A stretch of 37,337 nt of DNA, taken from the NCBI GenBank assembly GCA_011526095.1, contig WYBA01000111.1:1-37337 (forward strand), in the 5' to 3' direction. This stretch comes from Myxococcales bacterium (GTDB lineage: Bacteria; Myxococcota_A; Polyangia; Haliangiales; Haliangiaceae). A model generated the notes under the pieces. That model made no database searches, had not been told where the DNA came from, and saw only the letters and a program-made list of their open reading frames with translations. The translations under genes were made by a program, and so were the position numbers. The stretch's first letter is position 1. Every line of letters starts with the position of its first letter. This document shows, in pieces, positions 1 to 8,249 of this stretch.

Positions 1-2
1 AG

Positions 3-557
3 CCGCGGCCGCGCCCGGCGCGCCCGCCGGCGCCGTGCCCCGCGCTGCCGACCGATCAGCACGACGCGCGCGGTCGGCAGGCGGACCCGACGGACGCCGA
101 CCGCGCCGCGGCGCGCGCGCTCGGCCTGTACCCGGACGCGGTCGCGACCGGGCCGTCGTCCGGCTCGGGCGAGGCGCCGCGCGCGCGCGTGCTGTCGGGC
201 TCGCGCGAGACGGGCACGCGCGTCGCGACGCTGGCGCTGCTCGACGGGCGCGGCGGCGCGCGGTGGCGCGTCGAGGTCCCGCGCGAGCCGCTCGCGGCGA
301 TCGAGCGCGCGGCGATGAACGTCGTCGTCGGGCCGCGCGCGGCGTGCGCCACCTACTACACCGACTCGGTGGCCAGGCCGCTGCGCGCCGCGTGCTTCGC
401 GCTCGACGACGGCCGGCGGCTGTGGGACGAGGAGCTGGCCGACGACCCGCTGTCGGCGCTGATCGTCGTCGGCGACGCGGTGCTGGTGTCGCAGTGGGGG
501 CGGCTCGAGGCGCGCGCGCTCGACACCGGCGCCGTGCGCTGGCGGTTCGGCGAGTAG
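3..557 (+). CDS. C-terminal part of a beta-propeller-like (PQQ-type repeat) protein, cut by window edge
   Basis: The frame is open from the first complete codon, so the start lies upstream of the window. The readable part ends with two pieces that resemble PQQ-like beta-propeller blades: one around CFALDDGRRLWDEEL and the last, ALDTGAVRWRFGE, which ends the protein. The pattern 'L-D-x-G-x-x-x-W' is the usual blade signature of such proteins, which are often secreted or lipid-anchored and act as scaffolds. The first ~60 visible residues are Pro/Ala/Arg-rich and show no domain. It converges with the RCC1 gene, six bases away. The fold assignment rests on only two blades, so it is moderate; no function can be given. 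Confidence 0.6.
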   Translation, partial: PRPRPARPPAPCPALPTDQHDARGRQADPTDADRAAARALGLYPDAVATGPSSGSGEAPRARVLSGSRETGTRVATLALLDGRGGARWRVEVPREPLAAIERAAMNVVVGPRAACATYYTDSVARPLRAACFALDDGRRLWDEELADDPLSALIVVGDAVLVSQWGRLEARALDTGAVRWRFGE

Positions 558-563
558 GCCGCG

Positions 564-1850
564 CTACCAGCAGGCGAGCAGGGCGGGGCGGACCGCGCCG
601 CCGTCGTCGCCTCCGCCGCTGCCGAGCTGGCCGCGCGCGTCGCTGCCCCAGCACCACACGCAGCCGTCGTCGGTCTGCGCGCACGCGTGGTCGTCGCCGG
701 CGGCGAGCGCGACCGCCGGGCGCGGCAGCACCACCGCGTCGGCGGGCGCGGCGCGGTCGGCGCGGTCGTCGGCCGCGCCGCCGAGCTGGCCGGCGTCGCC
801 GCGGCCCCAGCACCGCACCGCGCCGGCGCCGTCGATCGCGCAGGTCGCCGCGTCGAGCGCCGCGACCGCGGTGACGCCGTCGAGGCCGGCGATCACCGCG
901 GGCGTCGCGCGTCCGTCGCCGGTGCCGTCGCCGAGCTGGCCGCGGTCGTTGGCGCCGGCGCACGCGACCGTGCCGTCGCCGAGGCGCGCGCACACGTGAT
1001 CGTCGCCGATCGCCAGCGCGGTCGCGCCGGCGAGCCCGGGGACCTCGACCGGCGCGTTCGGGGTGTCGTCGTCGCCGACCCCGAGCTGACCGGCGGTGTT
1101 GTCGCCCCAGCACCACACGGTCGCGCCCGCGATCGCGCACGTCGTGAGCCCGCCGGCGGCCACCGCGTCGGCGACGGGCAGCCCGTCGACGATCCGCGCC
1201 GACACCGCCTGCGGCGGGCCCGGGCGCCCGAGCTGGCGCGCCTCGTTGTCGCCCCAGCACCACACCGCGCCGTCGCGGTCGAGCGCGCACGCGTGCGCGT
1301 CGCCGACCGCGAGCTGCTCGACCCCGGTCAGCGTCGGCAGCGCCTCGGGCGCGGCCCGGCTCGCGGTCAGGCCGTCGCCGAGCTGGCCGTGATCGCCGCG
1401 GCCCCAGCACCACACCTCGCCGTCGGCGACGGCGCACGTGTGATCGTCGCCGCCGTCGACGGCGGTGACGCGCGGGATCGCGGCGACGCGCACCGGCGCG
1501 CCGGCGAGCAGCATGTCGTCGCGCCCGAGGCCGCCGACCTGGTTGTCGCCCCAGCACCACAGGCCGCCGTCCATCGCGCGCGCGCACGCGTGATCGCTGC
1601 CGGCGCCGAGCCCGGCGATCGCGCCGGTCTGGTCGCCGACGCACGCGGCCGCGACCGCCGGCGCGCTCGCCTCGCCGTAGCGCCGGCCGCCGTGGCAGCT
1701 GTCGTCGGCGAACGAGCACGCGCCGTCGGCCTCGCACCGCCCGCCCTCGCCGCACGACTCGTCGCGGTCGCACTCGAACGGCGCGACCTCGACGCACGCC
1801 GCGGCGCCCGCCGCGAGCGCCACGAGCGCGGCCAGCGCCAGCGCGCGCAT
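564..1850 (-). CDS. RCC1-repeat lipoprotein
   Basis: A protein of 428 residues. It starts with a signal peptide (MRALALAALVALAAGAAAC) and a Cys that could be lipidated, although Ala at -3 makes the lipobox weak. A short Cys-rich segment follows (CDRDESCGEGGRCEADGAC). Seven RCC1-type repeats then carry the signature W-C-W-G-(D/R)-x-x-x-x-G-Q-L-G, enough for one seven-bladed propeller; blade five has lost the first Trp (VACAGANDRGQLG). Alternating HACA/CWG cysteines suggest disulfides and an extracytoplasmic location. RCC1 propellers usually bind proteins; the partner is unknown. The ATG overlaps the TGA of the upstream TPR gene by one base (TGATG), so translation is probably coupled to that gene and the kinase before it. 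Confidence 0.9.
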   Translation of the reverse strand: MRALALAALVALAAGAAACVEVAPFECDRDESCGEGGRCEADGACSFADDSCHGGRRYGEASAPAVAAACVGDQTGAIAGLGAGSDHACARAMDGGLWCWGDNQVGGLGRDDMLLAGAPVRVAAIPRVTAVDGGDDHTCAVADGEVWCWGRGDHGQLGDGLTASRAAPEALPTLTGVEQLAVGDAHACALDRDGAVWCWGDNEARQLGRPGPPQAVSARIVDGLPVADAVAAGGLTTCAIAGATVWCWGDNTAGQLGVGDDDTPNAPVEVPGLAGATALAIGDDHVCARLGDGTVACAGANDRGQLGDGTGDGRATPAVIAGLDGVTAVAALDAATCAIDGAGAVRCWGRGDAGQLGGAADDRADRAAPADAVVLPRPAVALAAGDDHACAQTDDGCVWCWGSDARGQLGSGGGDDGGAVRPALLACW

Positions 1851-2698
1851 CAGAACCGCCCTCCGAGCGCGACGCCCAGGCCCGGCCCCGGGCCGACGGA
1901 GACGCCGCGCGGCTCGGGCCGCTCTGCCTCGCCGGTGCCGTCGTGCCGTCCGTCGTGGCGCCCGTCGTGCCGGAGGATCCGCCACACCGCGGCGCCGCCG
2001 ACGAGCGCGCCGGCGCCGATCGTCGCCCACCCCAGCGTCTGGCGCGACGCGGCCTGGTCGCGCAGCGCCTCGTGCTCGGGGTAGGTCGGCGCGGCCGCGG
2101 CGTCGTCGGCGGTCGCGCCGGCGCTGGCGAGCAGGCCGAGGCCGCCGGCGATCAGCACGACGCCGCCGCCGACGAGCGCGTCGGTGACGACGTCGCGGTA
2201 CCACGGCCGGTGCGGCGCGGTGACGACGACGGTGCGCGTGATCACCCGCGGCGCGGCCGGCGCGGGCGCCGCGGCCGGTGGCGTCGCCTCCGCGGTCGCG
2301 TGCGCACCGAGCGCCTGCTCGCAGCGGTCGCGCTGGTCGCGCGCCGCCGTGGCCTGCTCCTCGGGCGGCGAGGCGGCGAGGAACCGCTCGTAGAGGAGGA
2401 TCGCCGCGGCGCAGTCGCCGCGCCGGCGCTCGGCCTGCGCCATCGCGAACAGGAACGCGGGGCGCGGGTCGAGCGCGTGGCCGCGCTCGAACGCGGCGAC
2501 CGCGCCGGCGAAGTCGCCGGCCTCGTAGCGCTCGAGGCCGAGGCGCAGCCACTCGTCGGCGGTGGTCGGCTCGACGAAGGTCGGCGTGTCGTCGCGCGAC
2601 TCGGGCGGCGCGAGGCGATCGGGGCCGGCGAGCGCGACGCTCGGGATCGCGAGGGCGGCGAGCAGCGCCGCCAGCCGGTGTGGGTACGTCGACATCAT
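1850..2698 (-). CDS. TPR-containing membrane/periplasmic protein
   Basis: A protein of 282 residues with a signal peptide (ending near SVALAGP), a TPR-like pair of helices at about residues 45-110 (LRLGLERYEAGDFAGAVAAFERG), an Ala/Pro linker, then a hydrophobic segment (DALVGGGVVLIAGGLGLLASAG) and a second one (LGWATIGAGALVGGAAVWRIL). Near the C-terminus is a short repeat, HDGRHDGRHDG. This architecture is common in myxobacteria next to Ser/Thr kinases, and it probably serves protein-protein contact at the envelope. The start at 2698 is preceded by GAGGAG at a good distance; a second ATG lies directly after it. Only 14 bases separate it from the kinase stop, and its own stop overlaps the RCC1 start. 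Confidence 0.82.
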   Translation of the reverse strand: MMSTYPHRLAALLAALAIPSVALAGPDRLAPPESRDDTPTFVEPTTADEWLRLGLERYEAGDFAGAVAAFERGHALDPRPAFLFAMAQAERRRGDCAAAILLYERFLAASPPEEQATAARDQRDRCEQALGAHATAEATPPAAAPAPAAPRVITRTVVVTAPHRPWYRDVVTDALVGGGVVLIAGGLGLLASAGATADDAAAAPTYPEHEALRDQAASRQTLGWATIGAGALVGGAAVWRILRHDGRHDGRHDGTGEAERPEPRGVSVGPGPGLGVALGGRF

Positions 2699-2712
2699 GC
2701 GCGATCGGCTCC

Positions 2713-4683
2713 TCACATCGGGGGCAGCGCCGAGTCGGGGTTCCACCCGGCGCCCCTGGGCTTCGCCGCCGGGCGGGTGCCGGCGCTTGACCGTGGCGGC
2801 GTGGCGCGCGTCCGCGTCCTGGACTTGGCCTTGGCCTTGGCCTTGGTCTTGGTCTTGGTCTTGGTCTTCGAGCTGGACGGTGGCTGCGAGGCTGCTGGCT
2901 CGTTCGTCGTCGCGGCGGCGGCCGTCTCCGTTGCCGTCCCCGTCTCCGTGGCCGTCTCCGTGGCCGTCGCCGTCGCCGTCTCCGTGGCCGTCTCCGTGGC
3001 CGTCTCCGTGGCCGTCTCCGTGGCCGTCTCCGTCTCCGTCTCCGTCTCCGTCTCCGTCGCCGTCTCCGTGGCCGTCTCCGTCTCCGCCCCCGGCGGCGCG
3101 ACGGCAGGCTCGGCGCGCGCGGGCTCGACCGCCGCCGCGGGGGGGGCACCCGCCGGCGCGCTCGGCGGCGCGGGCCGCGTCATCATCACGACGACCGCCG
3201 CGACGACCGCCGAGATCGACGCGGCGACGCCGGCGGCGATCGCGACGTGCCATCGCCGCTGGCGCGCGAGCGTCGCCGCGTCGACCAGCGACACCGCGGA
3301 CGCCGGCGCGGGCGCCCCGGCAGCGTCGCGCTCGATCGAGATCGACAGCTCGTCGTCGTCGCCGGGGCCGCGCTCGTGGCGCGCCTGGCGCAGCTCCGGG
3401 CTCGGCGGCGGCGTGCCGTCGGCGCGGAACATCCACGTCCCGATCGCGCCGCCGGGGAGCGCGAGGTCGTCGACCGGCGCGGTCGGCGCGCGCTGCGGCA
3501 GCGCGTCGAGCGGGATCGCCACCGGCACCGAGCGCTCCGTCGGCGCCGGCAGCGGCAGCGCGCGCTCGCTCGGCGGCTCGCTCGACCGCGGCGCGCGGGG
3601 CATCGGGCCGGCCGGCGCCGCCACCGTCGCCGACAGCGCCGGCGGGTCCGCGGCGTGGTCCGGGAACAGCTCGCGCATGAAGTACCCGAGCTGCGCGGTC
3701 GACACCGCGAGCCCCCGCGCGCGCACGAACTGTTCGAGGTCGAGCAGCAGCGCCTCGGCCGAGGCGTAGCGCTCGGCCCGATCGCGGCGCAGCGCGCGCA
3801 TGACGATCGCCTCGAGCTCGGGCGGGTAGCCGGGGCGGCGCCGCGACGGCGGCGGCGCGTCGTGGTCGACGATCTGGCGCAGCGCCGCGTACTCGTTCTC
3901 GACCGGGAACAGCCGCAGCCCGGTGGTGATCTCGTAGAGCATGACGCCGAGCGAGAACACGTCGCTGCGCCGGTCGAGCTCGAGCCCCATGCACTGCTCG
4001 GGCGACATGTACGAGATCTTGCCCTTGAGCGTGCCCGCGCGCGTCTCGGTCTGGCGGCGCTGCGCCTTGGCGATCCCGAAGTCGATCACCTTGACGCAGC
4101 CGTCGTAGGCGACGAGCACGTTCGACGGCGAGACGTCGCGGTGGACGATGCCGAGCGGGCGCCCGTCGGGGCCGCACTTCTCGTGCGCGGCGTGCAGCCC
4201 GGCGCACGCGCCGAGGACGATCGCCAGCGCGTGCTCGAGCGGCAGCGTGCGACCGGCCTTGATCAGCGTCTGCATGATCGTGCGGACGTCCTCGCCCGCG
4301 ACGAACTCCATCGTGAAGAACAGGCCGTCGTCGCACCGCCCGATGTCGTAGACCTGCGCGACGTTGGCGTGGTGGATCGTCGCCGACAGGCGGGCCTCGT
4401 CGAGGAACATCGCGACGAAGTCGTCGTTGGCCGCGTGCTGCGGGAGGATCCGCTTGAGCGCGACGAGCTTCTCGAAGCCCTCGATGCCGGTGGCGCGCGC
4501 GAGGTAGAGCTCCGCCATCCCGCCGACGGCGAGCCGGCGCAGCAGCTCGTAACGACCGAACCGCGTGCCCGCGGGCAGCGTCTCGATCGTCTCGCGGCGC
4601 GCGCGGGGCGCGGGCGACGCTGGCGCTGGCGTCGGCGTCTTCGTCGGGATCCGGGGCGGCTGGGGCTTGGGGGTCGCGTGCAC
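2713..4683 (-). CDS. membrane-anchored Ser/Thr protein kinase (Pkn type)
   Basis: A protein of 656 residues. The kinase domain spans about residues 45-320: glycine-loop LAVGGMAELYLA (51-62), Lys77 in VALKRI, helix-C Glu96, catalytic loop HRDVSPSN (181-188), DFG at 201-203 and MSPEQ at 226-230. All catalytic residues are present, so it should be active. A proline-rich linker leads to one transmembrane helix (about 479-501), so the C-terminal part should face the periplasm. That part has Thr-Glu/Thr-Ala repeats, then KTKTKTKTKAKAKAK and a basic tail; there is no recognisable sensor domain. The start is GTG, preceded by GGAGAG. It heads the kinase > TPR > RCC1 operon, whose two downstream products may be partners or substrates (inference). 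Confidence 0.95.
   Translation of the reverse strand: MHATPKPQPPRIPTKTPTPAPASPAPRARRETIETLPAGTRFGRYELLRRLAVGGMAELYLARATGIEGFEKLVALKRILPQHAANDDFVAMFLDEARLSATIHHANVAQVYDIGRCDDGLFFTMEFVAGEDVRTIMQTLIKAGRTLPLEHALAIVLGACAGLHAAHEKCGPDGRPLGIVHRDVSPSNVLVAYDGCVKVIDFGIAKAQRRQTETRAGTLKGKISYMSPEQCMGLELDRRSDVFSLGVMLYEITTGLRLFPVENEYAALRQIVDHDAPPPSRRRPGYPPELEAIVMRALRRDRAERYASAEALLLDLEQFVRARGLAVSTAQLGYFMRELFPDHAADPPALSATVAAPAGPMPRAPRSSEPPSERALPLPAPTERSVPVAIPLDALPQRAPTAPVDDLALPGGAIGTWMFRADGTPPPSPELRQARHERGPGDDDELSISIERDAAGAPAPASAVSLVDAATLARQRRWHVAIAAGVAASISAVVAAVVVMMTRPAPPSAPAGAPPAAAVEPARAEPAVAPPGAETETATETATETETETETETATETATETATETATETATATATETATETGTATETAAAATTNEPAASQPPSSSKTKTKTKTKAKAKAKSRTRTRATPPRSSAGTRPAAKPRGAGWNPDSALPPM
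2824..2865 (-). repeat. hexamer repeat coding Lys-Thr / Lys-Ala
   Basis: Seven consecutive 6-bp units lie in the 3' part of the kinase gene (plus strand: cttggc three times, then cttggt four times). On the coding strand they read AAG-ACC and AAG-GCC, giving KTKTKTKT-KAKAKA. The unit is a multiple of three, so copy-number change would lengthen the tail without breaking the frame. Confidence 0.9.
2921..3088 (-). repeat. Thr-Glu / Thr-Ala hexamer repeat in kinase tail
   Basis: A run of hexamers (coding strand ACGGAG and ACGGCC, with minor variants) encodes alternating TE and TA dipeptides just after the transmembrane helix of the kinase. It contains near-perfect 12-bp super-units ACGGAGACGGCC. 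The same TE-coding hexamer is expanded in the lytic transglycosylase gene near 13655. The protein segment should be a flexible acidic spacer. Confidence 0.9.
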
Positions 4684-4894
4684 GGCGGCGGCTCTCCAAG
4701 CGAGGCGGCGTCAGGTGCCGACGCCTCGCGATGCTGCCTCTCTTTGTGCGCCGCCCGACGGAGATGATCAACGGGGGTCGCCGTTCGCAGCGCACCTCAC
4801 GAAAATCGAGGTGTGTCGAACGCTGTGATCGTGACGCCCCGGTGTCCGGCGTCCGGACGCGAGGTGCGACCTCCGTTCACGTGACGTTGGTGGG
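4684..4894. other. intergenic region upstream of kinase operon
   Basis: It separates the DoxX gene (ending at 4895) from the kinase start (4683), both on the minus strand. It contains a perfect 12-bp palindrome, GCGTCCGGACGC, at 4849-4860. I could not recognise a convincing -35/-10 pair or a T-tailed terminator, though the kinase promoter should lie here. Confidence 0.5.
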
Positions 4895-5332
4895 TCACTC
4901 GGGCGGCAGCTCGCCGCGCCGGCGCCCGAGCAGCGCGAAGTCCGCCGCCCACCGCCCGGGCCCGGCCAGCAGCACCGTCAGCGACACGCTGGCGTGCATC
5001 GCGGCGAGCTCCCACGACGGCTTGCCGACGAACGGATCGCCGCGCGAGATGTGCGTGTACATCGCCACCGCCATCGTCGACAGGATCCCCAGGCAGCACA
5101 GCGGCGTCAGCAGGCCCAGCGCGAGGCCGATCCCTCCGCCGAACTCGGACACCGCCGCGAGCGCCTGCAGCGGCGCGATCGCCGGCGACGCGGCGCCGTC
5201 CATCCAGTGGAACGGATCCTGGATCTTCTTCCAGCCGTGGAGCGCCATCGCCGTGCCGGCGAGCAGGCGCAGCGCGAGCAGGCCGAGCGCGGGCCGGCCG
5301 GTGACGAACGCGGGGTAGAACAGCCGCAGCAC
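4895..5332 (-). CDS. DoxX family membrane protein
   Basis: A protein of 145 residues with four hydrophobic segments (LGLLALRLLAGTAMAL; about 55-75; PLCCLGILSTMAVAM; ASVSLTVLLAGPG) and the DoxX-family signature HGWKKIQDP after the first helix. DoxX proteins are small four-helix inner-membrane proteins. Some are linked to redox or thiol stress, but most have no known reaction. The start is GTG at 5332; no ATG lies upstream in frame before a stop. It is divergent from the lipoprotein gene at 5458. A single-gene unit is likely because 211 bases separate it from the kinase. Confidence 0.85.
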   Translation of the reverse strand: MLRLFYPAFVTGRPALGLLALRLLAGTAMALHGWKKIQDPFHWMDGAASPAIAPLQALAAVSEFGGGIGLALGLLTPLCCLGILSTMAVAMYTHISRGDPFVGKPSWELAAMHASVSLTVLLAGPGRWAADFALLGRRRGELPPE

Positions 5333-5457
5333 CGCGCGACCATGGCACGAGCCGCGCGCGCGGCATGTGGCGCGGTGTCGGATTCCGGCGCCGGCGTCGG
5401 CCGGATCATGGACGGCCCGGGCGGGACGTGCGAGAAGTGCTGGCCAAGGAGATCCAG

Positions 5458-6930
5458 GTGAGCCGACCCGCCCGCGCGACCCACCCCGTCACGATCACCC
5501 TCGCCGGCGCCGCGGCCGTCCTCGCCGCGGTGGCGCTGGCCGGCTGCACCAAGGACAACGCCGCGTACTGCTGCACCTCGGCCGAGTCCTGCGCCGCGGC
5601 GGGGGGCGGCGGCGCGCTGACGCCGTGCACCGACCCCGCGCGGCCGTACTGCGACGACACCGGCGAGTACGGGCCAGCGCGGACGTGCATCGCGGACCCC
5701 GAGGCGACCGCGTGCAGCGGCCCGCAGGAGTGCACCTCGGCCCGCCCGTTCTGCGTCGACTCGGTGTGCGTCGAGTGCGAGGACGGCGCGGACTGCGACG
5801 CCGAGGCGCCGGTGTGCGGCGAGGCGACGCACCTGTGCGAGGGGTGCGGCGACGACGGCGACTGCGCCGGGCGAGCCGGCACCGAGCGGTGCGACACCGG
5901 CAGCGGCGCGTGCGTCGCGTGCCTCGACGCCTCCGACTGCGACGCGGCCGCGCCGGTGTGCGACGAGCAGGATCGCACCTGCCGCGGCTGTGCCGCCGAC
6001 GAGGAGTGCGCGTCGCAGGTCTGCAACACCGAGTCCGGCGCGTGCGTCGCCGAGGCCGAGGTGATCTACCTGTCCCCGTCGGGGCAGGGCAGCGGCACCT
6101 GCACGGCGGCGGCGCCGTGCAACACGTTCGCGCTCGGCCTCGCGCAGGTCGGCGGCGCGCGCGCGACGATCAAGGCCGTGCCCGGCACCTACAGCGGGCC
6201 GATCGACGTCGACGGCCTCGACGTGACGATCCTGGCGCGTGGCGCGACCGCGCAGCCGTCGGGCACCGGCTCGGTCGTCACGATCCGCGGCGGCGCCGAC
6301 GCGACGATCGACGGGCTGACGGTGACCGGCACGCTCGGCACCGGCACGACGGTCGCGCTGAGCTGCAACGCCGCGACGCTGCGGCTGCGCCGCTCGACCG
6401 TGATCGCCAACAACGGCGGCGGCGGCGTGCTGATCGACGGCTGCGAGTTCTCGCTCGTCAACAACGTCATCGCGGTCAACGGCAGCGGCAACAGCCTGTT
6501 CGGCGGGCTCAAGATCACCAACATCGCCACCCCGGGCCTGCACGAGCTGCAGTTCAACACGATCACCGACAACGCCGGCCTCACCAACGCGATCACCGGC
6601 GTCGAGTGCGCCTCGATCCTCACGCCGCTGGCGTTCGCCAACAACATCGTCTACGCCAACCCGGTCACCGGCACCGGAACCCAGGTCGGCGGCGACGCCG
6701 ACTGCACCTGGACCTACTCCGACATCGGCCCGCAGCCGGTCACCGGCGAGGGCAACGTCAACGAGCCGCCGCTGTTCGTCGACGTCGCCACCCGCGACTT
6801 CCACCTCCAGCCGACCTCGCCCGTCCGCGACCTCGCCGACGAGGACGCCACCGTGACGATCGACATCGACGGCGACGCCCGCCCCCAGGGCGCCCGCGCC
6901 GACATGGGCGCGGACGAGATCGTGGACTGA
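5458..6930 (+). CDS. Cys-rich beta-helix lipoprotein (choice-of-anchor Q type)
   Basis: A protein of 490 residues. The GTG start was chosen because AAGGAG stands six bases upstream and it places a clean lipoprotein signal peptide with lipobox LAGC (Cys30). Residues ~35-200 form a disulfide-rich stretch with repeated C-x(4-6)-C units such as CDAEAPVCGEATHLCEGC. From ~205 on (VIYLSPSGQGSGTCTAAAPCNTF) comes a right-handed parallel beta-helix with repeated Asn-rich turns (NNGGGGVLIDGCEF, NNVIAVNGSGN). The end, DIDGDARPQGARADMGADE, is the typical C-terminal motif of 'choice-of-anchor Q' surface proteins. It is probably an outer-membrane or surface lipoprotein; the ligand is unknown. No catalytic residues of pectate lyases could be assigned. 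Confidence 0.88.
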   Translation: MSRPARATHPVTITLAGAAAVLAAVALAGCTKDNAAYCCTSAESCAAAGGGGALTPCTDPARPYCDDTGEYGPARTCIADPEATACSGPQECTSARPFCVDSVCVECEDGADCDAEAPVCGEATHLCEGCGDDGDCAGRAGTERCDTGSGACVACLDASDCDAAAPVCDEQDRTCRGCAADEECASQVCNTESGACVAEAEVIYLSPSGQGSGTCTAAAPCNTFALGLAQVGGARATIKAVPGTYSGPIDVDGLDVTILARGATAQPSGTGSVVTIRGGADATIDGLTVTGTLGTGTTVALSCNAATLRLRRSTVIANNGGGGVLIDGCEFSLVNNVIAVNGSGNSLFGGLKITNIATPGLHELQFNTITDNAGLTNAITGVECASILTPLAFANNIVYANPVTGTGTQVGGDADCTWTYSDIGPQPVTGEGNVNEPPLFVDVATRDFHLQPTSPVRDLADEDATVTIDIDGDARPQGARADMGADEIVD

Positions 6931-7017
6931 GCTCGCGCCGTCGGCCGCGGCGCGGGGCGACGACCACGGCGACCGCGTGCAGGGGCGGTGGTAGCATCAC
7001 CGCAGGGGGACCGACGG

Positions 7018-8244
7018 ATGACGCACCTCGCTCGTTCCAGGCGATGGCCGCACGTGGTCGCGACCGTGCTCGCGGTCGCGATGATCTCGCCGCCGGCCGC
7101 GCGCTCCGACGTCGGCGCCGCGGAGCCGCCGCCGATCGTCTACGCCGTCGAGCTGCTCGGCCCCGGGCGCACGACGTCCGAGGTGGGGACCGCGAACCTC
7201 GCCACGGGCACGTTCGACGCGCTGCACACGATCGCGCTGACGTACGGGGTGGAGCTCGCCGTCGACGCGGCGACCCGGCGGTACGCGATCTCGGCGCTCC
7301 TGTCCGACGGGAAGTCCGCGCCGGAGCTCGACGGCCACACGGCGCGGGTGAAGGACGACACGAGCATCTTCTACCTCGGCACGATCGGCGCCGGCGTCAC
7401 CGCGGCGTTCGCGGGCGACAAGACGTGCGTGGCCGGCAAGTGCTTCGAGATGGTGAGCGAGTTCACGCACGGCGGGGCCACGCTGGTGACGTCGCGCGTC
7501 ACCGCCGCGGCGACGGGGCTGCGCGGCTATCGCGTGAGCGCCTCGCCGTTCGGGTGGGCGCTGCTCGATCGCCGCAAGAAGGGCGTCGGCTTCCCGAGCA
7601 TCTCCCCCGACGGCAAGCGCGTCGCCTACCAGTCCCGCGACGGCTATCACGTCGAGGCGTTGCCGGCGCCGCCGAAGGGCAAGCAGCGCAAGCCCAGGGC
7701 CGTCAAGGCGAGCAAGGCAGTCGCGCCGATCACCCTGTCGCACGACGATCCGCTGTGGTTGACCGAGCAGGAGATCATCTACGCCGGGCGCGACGAGGCC
7801 GGGACGGTCCACCTCGAGGTCCTGGACCTCGCGACCAAGGCCACGCGCCGGGTGTTCACGATGCCGAAGGGGGCGCCGGACTGGGGCACGGCCCAGGCGT
7901 ACAGCGCCGCTCGACGCACGTTCGTGTTCCACACCAAGGCGATGCTGGACGACGCGCCGGGCGAGCTGTGGGCGGTCACGCTCGACGACGGCAAGGCGAC
8001 CAAGCTGCTCGACGAGGCGCTGTACGTCTTCGACGTCGACCCGTCCGGGCGATGGGTGCTCGTCGGCGTGCCCGTCGCACGCAAGGGCACCGAGGGGTGG
8101 AGGCCGTCGTTCGCGTTCGCGGCCTACGATCTCGAGGCGCGCAAGCTGGCCGCCGTCGCGCCGCTGTCGGCGCGCGACGGCTACGTCGACTACGTCCACC
8201 CGCAGGCGTTCTTCTACGAGCCCGCGCCCGCCGCGCAGGACTGA
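7018..8244 (+). CDS. secreted protein with WD40/TolB-like beta-propeller segments
   Basis: A protein of 408 residues with a Sec signal peptide (MTHLARSRRWPHVVATVLAVAMISPPAARS). The ATG at 7018 follows AGGGGGA and is preferred over an in-frame upstream GTG. The clearest domain hint is FPSISPDGKRVAYQSRDG (about residues 195-212), the PD40/TolB-type blade signature. Other blade-like segments are LWLTEQEIIYAGRDEAGTVHLEVLDL and LYVFDVDPSGRWVLVGVP. Two Cys (KTCVAGKCFE) may form a disulfide. It should sit in the periplasm or outside. No enzyme motif is visible. It stands alone, converging with the cupredoxin pair five bases further on. Confidence 0.75.
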   Translation: MTHLARSRRWPHVVATVLAVAMISPPAARSDVGAAEPPPIVYAVELLGPGRTTSEVGTANLATGTFDALHTIALTYGVELAVDAATRRYAISALLSDGKSAPELDGHTARVKDDTSIFYLGTIGAGVTAAFAGDKTCVAGKCFEMVSEFTHGGATLVTSRVTAAATGLRGYRVSASPFGWALLDRRKKGVGFPSISPDGKRVAYQSRDGYHVEALPAPPKGKQRKPRAVKASKAVAPITLSHDDPLWLTEQEIIYAGRDEAGTVHLEVLDLATKATRRVFTMPKGAPDWGTAQAYSAARRTFVFHTKAMLDDAPGELWAVTLDDGKATKLLDEALYVFDVDPSGRWVLVGVPVARKGTEGWRPSFAFAAYDLEARKLAAVAPLSARDGYVDYVHPQAFFYEPAPAAQD

Positions 8245-8249
8245 CGCCG

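Noticed and set aside
5351..5364. 14-bp palindrome GCCGCGCGCGCGGC upstream of the beta-helix lipoprotein
   Set aside because: It is made only of alternating G and C, which is frequent by chance in this genome, and there is no promoter box nearby to give it meaning.
6931..7017. Possible start of the secreted propeller gene at an upstream in-frame GTG (6988)
   Set aside because: The ATG at 7018 has AGGGGGA in front and begins a proper signal peptide.
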